Shown here one piece after another: positions 5,604-5,736 of a DNA stretch of 5,736 nucleotides (position 1 is its first letter; each line of letters starts with the position of its first letter). The position numbers and the translations under genes were made by a program. The DNA lies in assembly GCA_965178525.1 (NCBI GenBank), contig CBCXVS010000392.1, positions 1-5,736 of the forward strand, written 5' to 3'. The stretch comes from CBCXVS01 sp965178525 (lineage in GTDB: Bacteria > Tectomicrobia > Entotheonellia > Entotheonellales > Entotheonellaceae). The notes under the pieces were generated by a model, which saw nothing but the letters and a program-made list of their open reading frames with translations, made no database searches and was not told where the DNA came from.

Positions 5604-5736
5604 GCTGCTAGACCGAAGTTCCTCCCGTGATTCGGCGACAACTTGTTGAAATAAAAACCCAAAAGCCTGAAACGAATTGACCTTTGTTCCCATGTAAATC
5701 GCAAAATTTTCGCTCCTATTCTGCCACATGGGCTTG
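5604..5736. other. Right-edge stretch with no recognisable gene
   Basis: This part is more A/T-rich than the remnant next to it. An open frame on the - strand runs through it into the remnant (possible ATG at 5691, MGTKVNSF), but its residues do not resemble the family that the remnant belongs to. It may be decayed gene sequence or unrelated DNA joined to the remnant. I see no promoter, RNA gene or repeat that I can support. Confidence 0.4.

Noticed and set aside
5502..5729. An intact 75-codon - strand gene at the right edge
   Set aside because: Only its middle (VRRAALALRGG) looks like a known family; after the G-run the family match moves to another frame, so it is part of a broken gene.
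1..5736. CRISPR array, tRNA or rRNA gene, insertion sequence, toxin-antitoxin or phage-defence module
   Set aside because: No regular spacer-repeat pattern, no structured RNA hallmark, no transposase or integrase, and no defence-type gene pair was seen on either strand.

Overview
The window carries four complete protein genes, all on the + strand, and a broken gene tail on the - strand at the right edge. Base composition is moderately GC-rich, the genes have bacterial layout, and the last gene has a Sec-type signal peptide. A Gram-negative-type bacterium fits, but nothing here fixes the taxon; no rRNA, tRNA or taxon-defining marker is present.

Layout: (1) 1-142, left edge, with no certain gene; a protein-like open frame runs on the - strand. 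(2) 143-1234, a complete zinc-dependent, NAD-type alcohol dehydrogenase of the medium-chain family. (3) 1235-1403, an intergenic stretch with TAGCTTT/TAGCTAT heptamer repeats and a perfect palindrome GGTCGCGACC just before the next start codon. (4) 1404-2132, an OmpR/PhoB-type response regulator. (5) 2133-2239, a spacer with a possible hairpin. (6) 2240-4018, a soluble hybrid histidine kinase (coiled coil, PAS, HisKA, HATPase, receiver). (7) 4019-4189, a spacer with a 14-nt inverted repeat. (8) 4190-5383, an exported CapA-family protein with markedly lower GC in its centre. (9) 5384-5506, non-coding, with a 14-bp palindrome. (10) 5507-5603 on the - strand, the C-terminal tail of a YcbK/MepK-like (DUF882, peptidase M15-like) protein, split between two frames at an eight-G run. 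(11) 5604-5736, nothing convincing.

The regulator and the hybrid kinase are probably one signalling pair. The kinase has no membrane segment, so it should sense a cytoplasmic signal through its PAS domain. That PAS aligns without gaps to the FixL heme pocket region and keeps a histidine at the proximal-ligand position, which makes heme or gas sensing a testable idea. The kinase ends in a receiver, but no phosphotransfer (HPt) domain is encoded here, so the route of phosphate to the OmpR-type regulator is open. The dehydrogenase and the CapA protein are plausible targets or simple neighbours; the sequence does not decide. I see no new multi-gene system. The most informative points are the frameshifted DUF882 tail, the FixL-like PAS histidine, and the regulatory DNA before the regulator and before the CapA gene.
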